IMG/VR virus record: IMGVR_UViG_3300048121_000421
Span: 1 to 23,246 of that record
Strand: one strand, 5' to 3'
DNA length: 23,246 nt
From: a virus
Position numbers and translations under genes: made by a program. Of this stretch, positions 6,805 to 14,450 are shown piece by piece. The notes below the pieces were generated by a model. The model made no database searches and was not told the DNA's origin. It saw nothing but the letters and a program-made list of their open reading frames with translations. Numbering within the stretch: position 1 is the stretch's first letter; every line of letters starts with the position of its first letter.

Positions 6805-7590
6805 ATGAATCAAGAAAGCATTAGTACACACGAAGAACAAACAGAGTCACAAGAACACATCGATGAGATGGTTGCTAAGAGTGACGAACTGGACAGGTTA
6901 AACGACCCGTCCCAAGGTGATCGACCAGATTGGTTGCCTGAGAAGTTTAAAAACGTAGAACAGATGGCTGAAGCTTATGGTCATCTAGAGAAAAAGTTAG
7001 GCGGGGAAAGTGTAGAGGAAGGTGTTGAGCCTGAAGCTGCACCCGAACCCACTCCACAACAAGAAGCAAGTGACGTTAGAGAAGCAGTAGAAAACGCTGG
7101 CGTTGATTTTGATTCTTTACAGTCGGAGTATAACGAACAGGGAGGGCTATCGGAAGATGCTTATAACAAGCTTAGTGAAGCTGGCTTCCCACAAGATTTG
7201 GTAAACAGTTGGATACAGGGACAAGAAGCCCTAGCAAACAACTATCAAAAAGCTGTCTATGAAAGTGTAGGCGGTGAACAAGCTTACGGTGACATGATTG
7301 ACTGGGCGGGCGATAACTTATCGGATAACGAAATCGCTGCCTTTGATCGAGCTGTAGGTTCAGGAGACGTTGATATGGTCAAGTTGGCTGTGTCAGGATT
7401 ACAAACCCAGTATCAAGCTGCGGAGGGTACAGACCCATCTTTAATAGGTGGACAATCCAGTAACTCAACAGGCGGTAATTATAGTTCTTGGGCAGAAGTA
7501 ACCCAAGCTATGAGCGACCCACGATACAACAGTGATCCAGCATACCGTCAGTCTGTTTCGACTAAGATAGCTCGAAGCAACATACAATAG
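6805..7590 (+). CDS. Capsid assembly scaffolding protein, T7 gp9-like
   Basis: A 261-residue very acidic protein lying between portal and major capsid, where T7 has gp9. The segment RPDWLPEKFKNVEQMAEAYG followed by LEKKLGG (residues about 41-67) is the signature of the family. It is followed by an acidic Glu/Pro/Gln linker and helical regions, and near the C-terminus by WAEVTQAMSDPRYNSDPAYRQ, a motif repeatedly seen at the capsid-binding end of phage scaffolds. It would shape the procapsid and then leave. The ribosome binding site is weak (AAGAGA before the ATG). A strong terminator follows ten bases after the stop, ending the portal-scaffold transcript. Confidence 0.9.
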   Translation: MNQESISTHEEQTESQEHIDEMVAKSDELDRLNDPSQGDRPDWLPEKFKNVEQMAEAYGHLEKKLGGESVEEGVEPEAAPEPTPQQEASDVREAVENAGVDFDSLQSEYNEQGGLSEDAYNKLSEAGFPQDLVNSWIQGQEALANNYQKAVYESVGGEQAYGDMIDWAGDNLSDNEIAAFDRAVGSGDVDMVKLAVSGLQTQYQAAEGTDPSLIGGQSSNSTGGNYSSWAEVTQAMSDPRYNSDPAYRQSVSTKIARSNIQ

Positions 7591-7599
7591 TCTCTTTAT

Positions 7600-7621
7600 G
7601 CCCTCTTCGGGGGGCTTTTTT
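7600..7621 (+). terminator. Intrinsic terminator between scaffold and capsid genes
   Basis: Six-pair stem 7600-7605 with 7610-7615 (GCCCTC/GGGGGC, one T-G pair) closed by a TTCG loop at 7606-7609, then six T. The C(UUCG)G loop is exceptionally stable. It lies ten bases downstream of the scaffold stop codon. Confidence 0.85.
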
Positions 7622-7747
7622 AACAGGAACGAAACACAACGATTAATTACCTTTGACCCCTGCGGGGACAATCTAAGCGGAAAGATTAAGTGTTAAGTGA
7701 CTAAACATTAAACATTCATTTAAACATTTAACAAAAGGTAAAATATT
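7622..7747 (+). promoter_or_regulatory. Leader region of the major capsid gene
   Basis: This 126-base AT-rich gap must hold whatever starts or releases capsid mRNA, since a terminator lies directly upstream. It contains two small hairpins: CCCC-TGC-GGGG at 7657-7667 and AATCT/AGATT at 7670-7674 with 7683-7687. Then come tandem 7-mers (listed separately) and an AAAGGT ribosome binding site at 7735-7740 before the ATG at 7748. TTGACC at 7653-7658 looks like a host -35 box, but no good -10 box sits 16-18 bases later. An alignment of 7648-7670 to the T7 promoter gives only 10 of 23 matches. T7 has its strongest promoter, phi10, in this position; here the site cannot be named with certainty. Confidence 0.4.
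7686..7728 (+). repeat. Tandem 7-mers in the capsid leader
   Basis: TTAAGTG occurs twice head to tail (7686-7692, 7693-7699). AAACATT then occurs twice head to tail (7703-7709, 7710-7716) and a third time at 7722-7728. The stretch would be unpaired AT-rich leader RNA just before the capsid ribosome binding site; it may act as a translation enhancer or protein binding site, or be simple slippage. Confidence 0.6.
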
Positions 7748-8665
7748 ATGTCTAGCAACTATGCTGCACCCTCACGATTGGGTGAAAACGCTGCTACTGG
7801 TGCTAATGCCAAGGAACTCTTTCTAAAGACGTTTACGGGCGAAGTGCTTACAGCGTTCAATACTAACAACATCGCAATGCCACTACACCGTGTACGCACA
7901 ATCTCTTCAGGTTCTAGCGCACAGTTCCCACTAACAGGTATCGCTACTACTAACACTCTTGTGGCTGGTAACGAGGTAGTACCAACTGCTATCGCTCACA
8001 GTGAGAAAGTAGTTAACATCAATGATCTTCTAACTTCTTCAGTTTTCATTGCGAAAATTGATGAAGCGATGAACCACTATGATGTTCGCTCTATCTACTC
8101 TTCTGAGATCGGTACTGCTCTAGCTAAAGCTGCGGATACAGCCGTATTCCAAGCTATTGCTGATGCGACTGATGATACTGCTGAGTACGCTCAAGGTGCT
8201 AACAAGAACAATGCTGATATTGAAATTGCTCAAGCTCCTTCTGCTTCTACTGGTACTGATGTAGCTGATGCTATCTTCAAAGCTCTAGAAGCTCTAGATA
8301 CTAAGAACGTAACTGGTGAGAAGTCTGTTGTCCTTGACGCAGAAACTTACTACAAAATGTTCTCTGGCACTAATTCTAACATCGCTGGTGTAATGAGCAA
8401 AGACTTCGGTACAGGTGGTAACTTAAACACTGGTACTGTTCCTTTGATCGGTGGCGCAAAAGTGTATATGTCTAACAACCTACCTTCAGGTTCTAAAGGC
8501 TTAGTATTCACTAAAGATGCTGCTGCAACAGTTAAGCTATTAGACTTAGGCGTTGAATCAGAGTACCAAGTTTCACGACAAGGTACACTAATGGTAGCTC
8601 GCTACGCAATGGGTCACAGCTCATTACGTCCTGAGTGTGCTGTTAAACTGACTAACGCTTCGTAA
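7748..8665 (+). CDS. Major capsid protein, T7 gp10-like (HK97 fold)
   Basis: Main shell protein, 305 residues (T7 gp10A: 345). The start SNYAAPSRLGENAATG and the following LFLKTFTGEVLTAFNTNNIA and VRTISSGSSAQFPLTG segments (residues about 2-65) match the T7-type capsid family. So do VVNINDLLTSSVFIAKIDEAMNHYDVR near 95-121 and the C-terminal VSRQGTLMVARYAMGHSSLRPECAV. Codon use is visibly more restricted than in neighbours (many GCT, GGT, ACT, AAC codons), as expected of the most abundant protein. It is the only gene between two terminators, so it makes up its own short transcript. No slippery run near the stop suggests a T7-like frameshifted minor form, and no extra C-terminal domain is present. 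Confidence 0.95.
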   Translation: MSSNYAAPSRLGENAATGANAKELFLKTFTGEVLTAFNTNNIAMPLHRVRTISSGSSAQFPLTGIATTNTLVAGNEVVPTAIAHSEKVVNINDLLTSSVFIAKIDEAMNHYDVRSIYSSEIGTALAKAADTAVFQAIADATDDTAEYAQGANKNNADIEIAQAPSASTGTDVADAIFKALEALDTKNVTGEKSVVLDAETYYKMFSGTNSNIAGVMSKDFGTGGNLNTGTVPLIGGAKVYMSNNLPSGSKGLVFTKDAAATVKLLDLGVESEYQVSRQGTLMVARYAMGHSSLRPECAVKLTNAS

Positions 8666-8687
8666 GATTAGTTTAGTAAACTTTAAG

Positions 8688-8713
8688 AACACCTCCTTCG
8701 GGGGGTGTTTTTT
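8688..8713 (+). terminator. Intrinsic terminator after the capsid gene
   Basis: Nine-pair stem 8688-8696 with 8701-8709 (AACACCTCC with GGGGGTGTT, one T-G pair) closed by TTCG at 8697-8700, with six T at 8708-8713. This corresponds to the T7 T-phi terminator after gene 10. A smaller near-perfect palindrome, AGTTTAGTAAACT, lies just before it at 8670-8682. Confidence 0.9.
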
Positions 8714-8737
8714 CTTTATTTTTTCATTGAGGTAAAC

Positions 8738-9343
8738 ATGACAACTCCAACAACACAGCTTCAGGCTGTAAACTCTATGCTCTCGACCATTGGCGAAGCA
8801 CCAGTCAACAGCTTAAGTTCTGGTTTAGTTGATGCTGAAACGGCTGAGACTGTACTCAATGAAGTTTCAAGAGATGTTCAGTCATTTGGCTGGAACTTCA
8901 ACACTGAGCCAGATGTAATAAGAGGTAAAAACGGGGATGGTAGGGTGCAGCTAACCGACAACACCTTGCGAGCTGACCTAGCTAGTTCAGTAAATAAGTA
9001 CAGAAGCAATAAGAATGAATATGTACAACGTGGTCTGTTCATGTACGACAAAGTACAACACACAGACATCATCAATAAAGATTTAAAACTAGATATTGTC
9101 TATATGCTAGACTTCACAGAAATACCAGAAGTAGCAAGACGATACATCACAATTAAAGCTGCACGATTATTCCAAGAAAGAGTAGTCGGTAGTGACAACC
9201 TCTCAGCCATGAACAGAGCTGATGAGCAGCAAGCCCTATTCGCTTTGAAAGAAATGGAAAGTGAAAATGGGGACTATAACATATTTGACGATGGAGGCAC
9301 GTACAGTGTTCTTGATCGCTCAGTCGGATATAAGGTGATCTAA
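8738..9343 (+). CDS. Tail tubular protein A, T7 gp11-like
   Basis: A 201-residue gatekeeper/adaptor protein that docks under the portal (T7 gp11: 196 residues). Residues 1-40 (TTPTTQLQAVNSMLSTIGEAPVNSL) and the VSRDVQSFGWNFNTE segment near 48-62 are family hallmarks, as are YITIKAARLFQERVVGS near 134-150 and the C-terminal DR...YKVI. I use the ATG at 8738, which has GAGGT eight bases upstream. A GTG at 8705 would add 11 residues but lies inside the terminator stem and T-run. Its stop TAA at 9341-9343 is followed without a gap by the ATG of tail tube B. Confidence 0.93.
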   Translation: MTTPTTQLQAVNSMLSTIGEAPVNSLSSGLVDAETAETVLNEVSRDVQSFGWNFNTEPDVIRGKNGDGRVQLTDNTLRADLASSVNKYRSNKNEYVQRGLFMYDKVQHTDIINKDLKLDIVYMLDFTEIPEVARRYITIKAARLFQERVVGSDNLSAMNRADEQQALFALKEMESENGDYNIFDDGGTYSVLDRSVGYKVI

Positions 9344-11872
9344 ATGGCTTTAGTTTCTAAAAGCATCCCCAACCTGATTAACGGGGTGTCGCAACAATCC
9401 CCAACTCTTCGATTGGAGAGCCAAGGAGAAGAACAAGAAAACGGTTTATCAGATGTGGTTGACGGTCTTAAGAAACGCCCACCCACTGAGTGGTTAAACA
9501 GTCTTCAGAAAGTTGTATCTTATCCTAGCACTGCCCCTGGGTTATATGTAGCACACTATGACCCACCAGTCCTTGAGCCTATAGTAGCTGATGAATATAC
9601 ATGGCATACTTATAAAAGAAGCGATGACGAACTGTACACGGTTGCGGTTGAACTCGAAGCATCATCCCCAATTATCCTTGTATACGATAAGGAGGGTAGG
9701 TTACGCTACCAATCAAATGTGGGAAGTTTTGAAGGAAATGGTTTTGGTTATGCGATTAACCTGAACACACATAGCACAAGCGGCTATCTAGGTAATCCAT
9801 CTAAACTTAAGTTCACTACAGTTGCAGATGCTACGTTTATCGTTAACACTGATAAAACAGTAGCTCTTCCCAGCACTAGCCAAGGAGTACTGTCGCACGA
9901 TACTAGAAAGTCTTTGGTTTACCTTAAGAGTGTAAATTACGGGAGAAACTATAACGTCACATTACTTAATTCAAGCGGATCTTCTTTTGCGGGTCTTACA
10001 TCAACTACACCAAAACAAATAACTACCGTTGCTACTAATGACGATCAAACAATAAATTCAGATGTTCTCAAAACGTCCACAGTAATTAATGCACTGAGGA
10101 ACATAGTAAATGATACTGATGTTACAAACGTTTATCCATCTGGTACTCCTAAACTGCCTTATTTTGTTTTAAGGTCTGGTCTCTCTCCTTATACAATTAG
10201 AGTTTCAGATGATGACGGGGGTGTGAACCTTAAAGCATTCAGAACCACTGCTAAATCGTTTACAGATTTACCCAACCAATGCGAGGATGGTTTTGTCTTA
10301 GGCGTTGTAGGGGATAACCAAAAGAAAGAAGACGATTTCTATGTGAAATTTGAAGGTGAAGGTGGTTCAGGTTTTTGGAGAGAGTGTGTAGCTCCTAATG
10401 TAAATAATGGCATTGACGCTTCCACCATGCCACACCAACTAGTACAGAACGCTGACGAAAGTTTCTCATTCCAACCTATATCTTGGGACAACCGTAAGTG
10501 CGGTGATAATGACACTAACCCTTTCCCTAGTTTTATAGGGAACAAGATAACGGATATATTCTTCCACAGAAACCGCCTAGGTATTCTATCAGGAGAGAAT
10601 GTAATATTTAGTGAGGCAAGTAGTTACTACAACTTCTTCCGCACAACAGTACGCTCCTTATTAGACTCAGACCCTATTGATGTGGCAGTGAGTCAGAACG
10701 AGGTGTCCGATCTTAAAGCAGCCTTACCTATTCAAGATAACTTGCTCCTCTTTTCAGCTCTAAACCAATTCACTCTTTCATCGGATCAGCTATTAACACC
10801 ATCAGAGGTAACAATAGAGCAGTCCACAAGGTACGAGAGTGACCTTACGTCTGATCCTGTAGGTTCAGGTACTAGTGTTTTCTTCGGTACACGTAATGGT
10901 GACTATGGTGGGGTAAGAGAGTTTATCACGAAAGATGATGTTGAGGTTAAGGATGCGTTAAACATTACATCCCACGTTCCTAAATATCTTAAAGGTAGGA
11001 TAAGGCAGATGGTTACATCTCCTAACGAAGATATGCTCGTAGCCTTAACAGATGACGGGACTGCTGCTTCTAAAAAGGAGTGTTATGTTTATAAGTGGTA
11101 TGACAACGGTCAGGAAAGATTACAAAGCTCGTGGTCTAAATGGAAGTTTGATGAAGAAATAACTCACCTATTCTTCACCAACAACTTAATCTACGTGGTT
11201 TTTAAAAACGGTTATTTTGAAAAACTTGATTTAACCTACGATACTTCCAAACCACACCTCGATCATTTAATCGAGCTAGAGAAGACAGGGGACTATTTCT
11301 ATGGAATCGGGAAGATGTCAAAAAGCCCTTTACGAAATTATGACTTTACGGCAGGGGCTAATTTACAAGGTGTATCTATGGACGGGGAGGGATTAGGGAG
11401 GTTTGCGGCAGAAGCCAATCTCCCCAGAAACTATAATATGATACCTGATAGTATAGTTTCTGATAGCCTTCTACTCCATTTGAAAGACAATGAAATATAC
11501 GTAGGCACACCCTATACCTTTAAATACAAACTCTCAGAGCAAGTGTTTAAACCAGTACAGGGTGACACAACACACTTGGCTAGATTCCAGTTAAGAAAGA
11601 TTGCTTTTAACTTTAGCGACACAGGTAGCTTTGAGGTTGCTGTAGAGTCTTTAGGGAAACCTGTTAAGACCGCAGAGTTTACAGGCAATATTCTAGATAC
11701 CACTTCCGTCTTAGATCAAGCAAACATCATTGACAACGGTTCGTTTGAGGTAGGCGTACAAGCACAAGCATCACAAACAGACATAACAATAACCAACGAC
11801 ACGCACCTTCCCAGCACGTTCCAAAGTGCAGAGTGGGAGGGGTACATCGTACTACGAAACCAGAGACTTTAA
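9344..11872 (+). CDS. Tail tubular protein B (nozzle), T7 gp12-like
   Basis: An 842-residue nozzle protein that extends the short tail (T7 gp12: 794). The N-terminus, SIPNLINGVSQQSPTLRLESQGEEQENG, is the strongly conserved start of this family, followed by LSDVVDGLKKRPPTEWL. Further family landmarks are FFHRNRLGILSGENVIFSEASSYYNFF near 403-430, VSQNEVSDLKAALPIQDNLLLFS near 448-470, and the C-terminal 'STFQSAEWEGYIVLRNQRL' that is typically the last strand. The gene starts directly after the tail tube A stop, and its ribosome binding site (AAGGTGAT) lies in the upstream gene. No enzymatic domain is seen. Confidence 0.93.
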   Translation: MALVSKSIPNLINGVSQQSPTLRLESQGEEQENGLSDVVDGLKKRPPTEWLNSLQKVVSYPSTAPGLYVAHYDPPVLEPIVADEYTWHTYKRSDDELYTVAVELEASSPIILVYDKEGRLRYQSNVGSFEGNGFGYAINLNTHSTSGYLGNPSKLKFTTVADATFIVNTDKTVALPSTSQGVLSHDTRKSLVYLKSVNYGRNYNVTLLNSSGSSFAGLTSTTPKQITTVATNDDQTINSDVLKTSTVINALRNIVNDTDVTNVYPSGTPKLPYFVLRSGLSPYTIRVSDDDGGVNLKAFRTTAKSFTDLPNQCEDGFVLGVVGDNQKKEDDFYVKFEGEGGSGFWRECVAPNVNNGIDASTMPHQLVQNADESFSFQPISWDNRKCGDNDTNPFPSFIGNKITDIFFHRNRLGILSGENVIFSEASSYYNFFRTTVRSLLDSDPIDVAVSQNEVSDLKAALPIQDNLLLFSALNQFTLSSDQLLTPSEVTIEQSTRYESDLTSDPVGSGTSVFFGTRNGDYGGVREFITKDDVEVKDALNITSHVPKYLKGRIRQMVTSPNEDMLVALTDDGTAASKKECYVYKWYDNGQERLQSSWSKWKFDEEITHLFFTNNLIYVVFKNGYFEKLDLTYDTSKPHLDHLIELEKTGDYFYGIGKMSKSPLRNYDFTAGANLQGVSMDGEGLGRFAAEANLPRNYNMIPDSIVSDSLLLHLKDNEIYVGTPYTFKYKLSEQVFKPVQGDTTHLARFQLRKIAFNFSDTGSFEVAVESLGKPVKTAEFTGNILDTTSVLDQANIIDNGSFEVGVQAQASQTDITITNDTHLPSTFQSAEWEGYIVLRNQRL

Positions 11873-11874
11873 AT

Positions 11875-12342
11875 ATGACACACTACTATAGAAAAGCAAC
11901 ATTTCAGGATTGCCGAGAACTAGCCCCAGCTATGCGTGAACAAGACGCTAAGGAAGTAATGGCTAGTGACGGGCTTACACCTTTAAGAGCGTTACAGCAT
12001 AGCTACAACAGCTCTGCGCCTGAATGCTTTAGTATCATCCATGAGGATGGTGATGTAGTGGGGATGTTTGGGTTGGCTGATTGTGGTCACTTTGCAAGTC
12101 CTTGGTTGTTAGGTTCTCATAAACTACCTGAGACCAAAAAGGTGATGTTACCAGTTTCAGCAAAGTGGGTGGAGGAAAAGAACGACCAATACCCACTCTT
12201 GCTTAACTACGTACACGCAGAAAATACAGTTTCGATGAGATGGTTAAAAGCTCTAGGCTTTAAGTTCATCAAACTAATTAAGGAATATGGGGAAGGTAAG
12301 CAAGCTTTCTACCAATTTGTGAGGATAAAAGAAAATGTGTAA
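11875..12342 (+). CDS. Internal virion protein, T7 gp13-like (DUF2833, acetyltransferase-like fold)
   Basis: A 155-residue protein in the position of T7 gp13. The start YRKATFQDCRELAPAMREQD, the central GDVVGMFGLADCGHFASPWLLGS and the ending NTVSMRWLKALGFKFI follow the GNAT-like fold that this family shares with N-acetyltransferases. An acetyl-CoA binding loop (R/Q-x-x-G-x-G/A) is not evident, so enzymatic activity is doubtful. In T7 gp13 is needed to build the internal core and infectious particles. I use the ATG at 11875, three bases after the tail tube B stop. An in-frame ATG at 11833 would overlap tail tube B by 40 bases and add residues unlike the family. The gene overlaps the following one by eight bases. 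Confidence 0.8.
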   Translation: MTHYYRKATFQDCRELAPAMREQDAKEVMASDGLTPLRALQHSYNSSAPECFSIIHEDGDVVGMFGLADCGHFASPWLLGSHKLPETKKVMLPVSAKWVEEKNDQYPLLLNYVHAENTVSMRWLKALGFKFIKLIKEYGEGKQAFYQFVRIKENV

Positions 12343-12829
12343 TCCACCACTTTTAGCGGCAACCGCTGCTACTCTGAAAGTTTTAGGGTCTAACGAGCAA
12401 TATCAAGCCCAAAAAGTAAAAGAGCAAGTTAATAGACGTAATGCACTACAGGCTCAAAAAGACGAGCAACGACAAATTAACCTAGAGGCAGCCCAAGAAG
12501 ATACAAAAGCTGCTGAACAGAAATTACAAACAGATTTAGATACAAGAGTGATGGCATCACGAGCAACTGTAGCTGGTGGTGAAAGTGGCGCAGTCTTGAA
12601 TAACAACGCTGTGCTGCAAGATATAGAACGTCAGGGTCTAATGGCTAATACTGTTGTTGATAGAAACTTAGACAACACCATGCTAGGTCTACAAGAACAG
12701 CGACTAGGTGCTAAAACAAGAACGCAATCAAGAATTAACTCAGTGTCCAAACCAAGCGCAAGAGCTAGAAACCTTCAGATAGGTTCTGCTGTTGTAGGTG
12801 GTATGAGCGACTCTGGAAAATTTGATTAA
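12335..12829 (+). CDS. Internal virion protein, T7 gp14-like
   Basis: A 164-residue, Ala/Gln/Asn-rich, mainly helical protein in the T7 gp14 slot. It begins MCNPPLLAATAATLKVLGS and continues as a long Gln/Glu-rich helical stretch with QAQKVKEQVNRRNALQ and ASRATVAGGESGAV. T7 gp14 (196 residues) is ejected first and forms a channel in the outer membrane. Here the N-terminal hydrophobic part (LLAATAATLKVL) could be the membrane-inserting piece. The start overlaps the gp13-like stop (ATGTGTAA) and has GAGGATAA upstream, so it is coupled. Sequence similarity to T7 gp14 itself is weak; synteny and composition carry the call. Confidence 0.8.
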   Translation: MCNPPLLAATAATLKVLGSNEQYQAQKVKEQVNRRNALQAQKDEQRQINLEAAQEDTKAAEQKLQTDLDTRVMASRATVAGGESGAVLNNNAVLQDIERQGLMANTVVDRNLDNTMLGLQEQRLGAKTRTQSRINSVSKPSARARNLQIGSAVVGGMSDSGKFD

Positions 12830-12848
12830 ACAAATTAGGAAAAACTAA

Positions 12849-14438
12849 ATGGCAACCTCAATAGATAAATCAGTGAATTGGCGTAATGCTGCGGCTACGC
12901 CTGATTATCAGGTTACTGCTCAACGAGTGGATACATTCGTTCAAGGTGAAAGAAATACTAGAGGGGAACAAGTAGCTGCGGCTCTTGACTCTGCTGCTGG
13001 TACTTTAAGTAACGTGGCTAAAACACAGGCTGTAAAACAACAGCGAGAACAAACTAAGGCAGAGAAACAAGCAGAAGCCTTGGATAAACTACAAGCTAAC
13101 AATGAATCTGCTTCACAAAGAGAACTGGCAACACAGTGGCTGGCTGATACGGATATATCGTCCTTTGCCACCCCAGACCAAGCTTTAGAGCAGTATGCTC
13201 AGGATAACCCATCATACGGTGAAGCTATAACAAGTCTTACTACTGATGTCGGTAGAATAACCTTTGGAACAGAGTTCGGTGATGTTTTTAACCAAGGCTT
13301 CTATGAAAAGCATAAAGAACTAAAAGATTTTAAAACAGCTTCGACCCTTAACGTCTTCGCTATGAACGAACTAAACAAAGACGGACAAACGGATCAGGCT
13401 ATGTCTGTTGATGACCCACGCTTTACGCTGTTGGTTCAGTCGCTAGAAGGTCAAGCCTCTACATTGGGATATGAAACACCACAGTCTCAATATGAATTGC
13501 TGGCTGCTGTAGCAGAGCAACAGTACAGAGAAACGCAGGATGTACGACTTTTTGATTACCTACAGGGAAATGTAAAAGGGCGTAATGCAATAGGTGGCAC
13601 AGACTTCCAAAACTCCTTAGCAACTAAAAGAGAGTCTATTAGAAAGCTACACTTGTCACAAGATAATGAGGCACGTTTGACCAAGGAAAGAGACCTTAAA
13701 CAAAATAAGGTTCTCCTAGGTCAAGAAGTAGCTGCTATATTAATGAGTGGTGAAGGTGATCTACTTGAGCTTGCTAATAAGTACACAAGCATGGGCGTAG
13801 CTAGTGCTATGCAAACTGTTAAGTCAATGAAAGATGCTCACGAAGATTTAGACGATGTCAACCTAGACTCTTCTCAGTATTCATCAATCTGGCAAGGTTT
13901 CCTACAACAGTCTACTCCTATGGATCAGATGGCGTATTTAAACACCCACGTAGCTAATGACACGATTAGTAAACCGCTGCTTGCACAACTGTATTCACGT
14001 ATTGGCAACGACCAAGACAAGGCTATGTTTAATAACATGGCTTGGAAAAGTGTTGAGGCTGGTATTAATACTTTGTCTAGAGACAGAGATAGCGGGATGG
14101 CTTTAGCTGAGTTCACCTACTTAGATGGTGTAGGTAAACAGCTTTGGATTGATCTTTACACATCTCCTGAATTTAAGGACATGGGGCTACAGCAGCAGAT
14201 AGCTTCAGCAAACAACATTGTTAAAACTTTAATGACTCTTAAAGAAACCGATAACTCCACTAACGCTATTGTGGACGGCAGGGAAGAGTTCGGAAAACAG
14301 CAAGATATACAACAAACTGATTTACAAGTTAGAACACTAAGTGAGCCAGTTAAGGGCGAAACCCCCGCTGAGGCGTTGGTTAGAGACACAAAACTTTTAG
14401 AGGCGCAAGAGCGGCTCAGAAAATTAAGAGAAGATTAA
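12849..14438 (+). CDS. Internal core / ejection protein, T7 gp15-like
   Basis: A 529-residue protein between the gp14- and gp16-like genes. It is predominantly helical, with a hydrophilic Gln/Ala/Glu-rich coiled-coil start (QAVKQQREQTKAEKQAEALDKLQANNES, about residues 60-87 read in two halves) and recognisable segments such as ITFGTEFGDVFNQGFYEKHKE near 136-156. T7 gp15 (747 residues) forms part of the internal core, is ejected into the periplasm, builds the channel hub and binds gp16. This version is about 220 residues shorter. No peptidoglycan-cleaving motif or signal peptide is visible. The call is based on order, size and composition; I recognise no domain beyond that. Confidence 0.75.
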   Translation: MATSIDKSVNWRNAAATPDYQVTAQRVDTFVQGERNTRGEQVAAALDSAAGTLSNVAKTQAVKQQREQTKAEKQAEALDKLQANNESASQRELATQWLADTDISSFATPDQALEQYAQDNPSYGEAITSLTTDVGRITFGTEFGDVFNQGFYEKHKELKDFKTASTLNVFAMNELNKDGQTDQAMSVDDPRFTLLVQSLEGQASTLGYETPQSQYELLAAVAEQQYRETQDVRLFDYLQGNVKGRNAIGGTDFQNSLATKRESIRKLHLSQDNEARLTKERDLKQNKVLLGQEVAAILMSGEGDLLELANKYTSMGVASAMQTVKSMKDAHEDLDDVNLDSSQYSSIWQGFLQQSTPMDQMAYLNTHVANDTISKPLLAQLYSRIGNDQDKAMFNNMAWKSVEAGINTLSRDRDSGMALAEFTYLDGVGKQLWIDLYTSPEFKDMGLQQQIASANNIVKTLMTLKETDNSTNAIVDGREEFGKQQDIQQTDLQVRTLSEPVKGETPAEALVRDTKLLEAQERLRKLRED

Positions 14439-14450
14439 CTGAGGTTAAAC

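Noticed and set aside
7653-7681. Host sigma70 promoter before the capsid gene (TTGACC)
   Set aside because: No acceptable -10 hexamer 16-18 bases downstream; TTGACC overlaps the CCCC/GGGG hairpin.
8705-8737. GTG start extending tail tube A upstream
   Set aside because: The GTG and following codons are the terminator arm and T-run; the ATG at 8738 has a proper ribosome binding site.
11833-11874. Upstream start for the gp13-like gene
   Set aside because: Would overlap the conserved C-terminus of tail tube B and add residues not typical of the family; ATG at 11875 follows the stop naturally.
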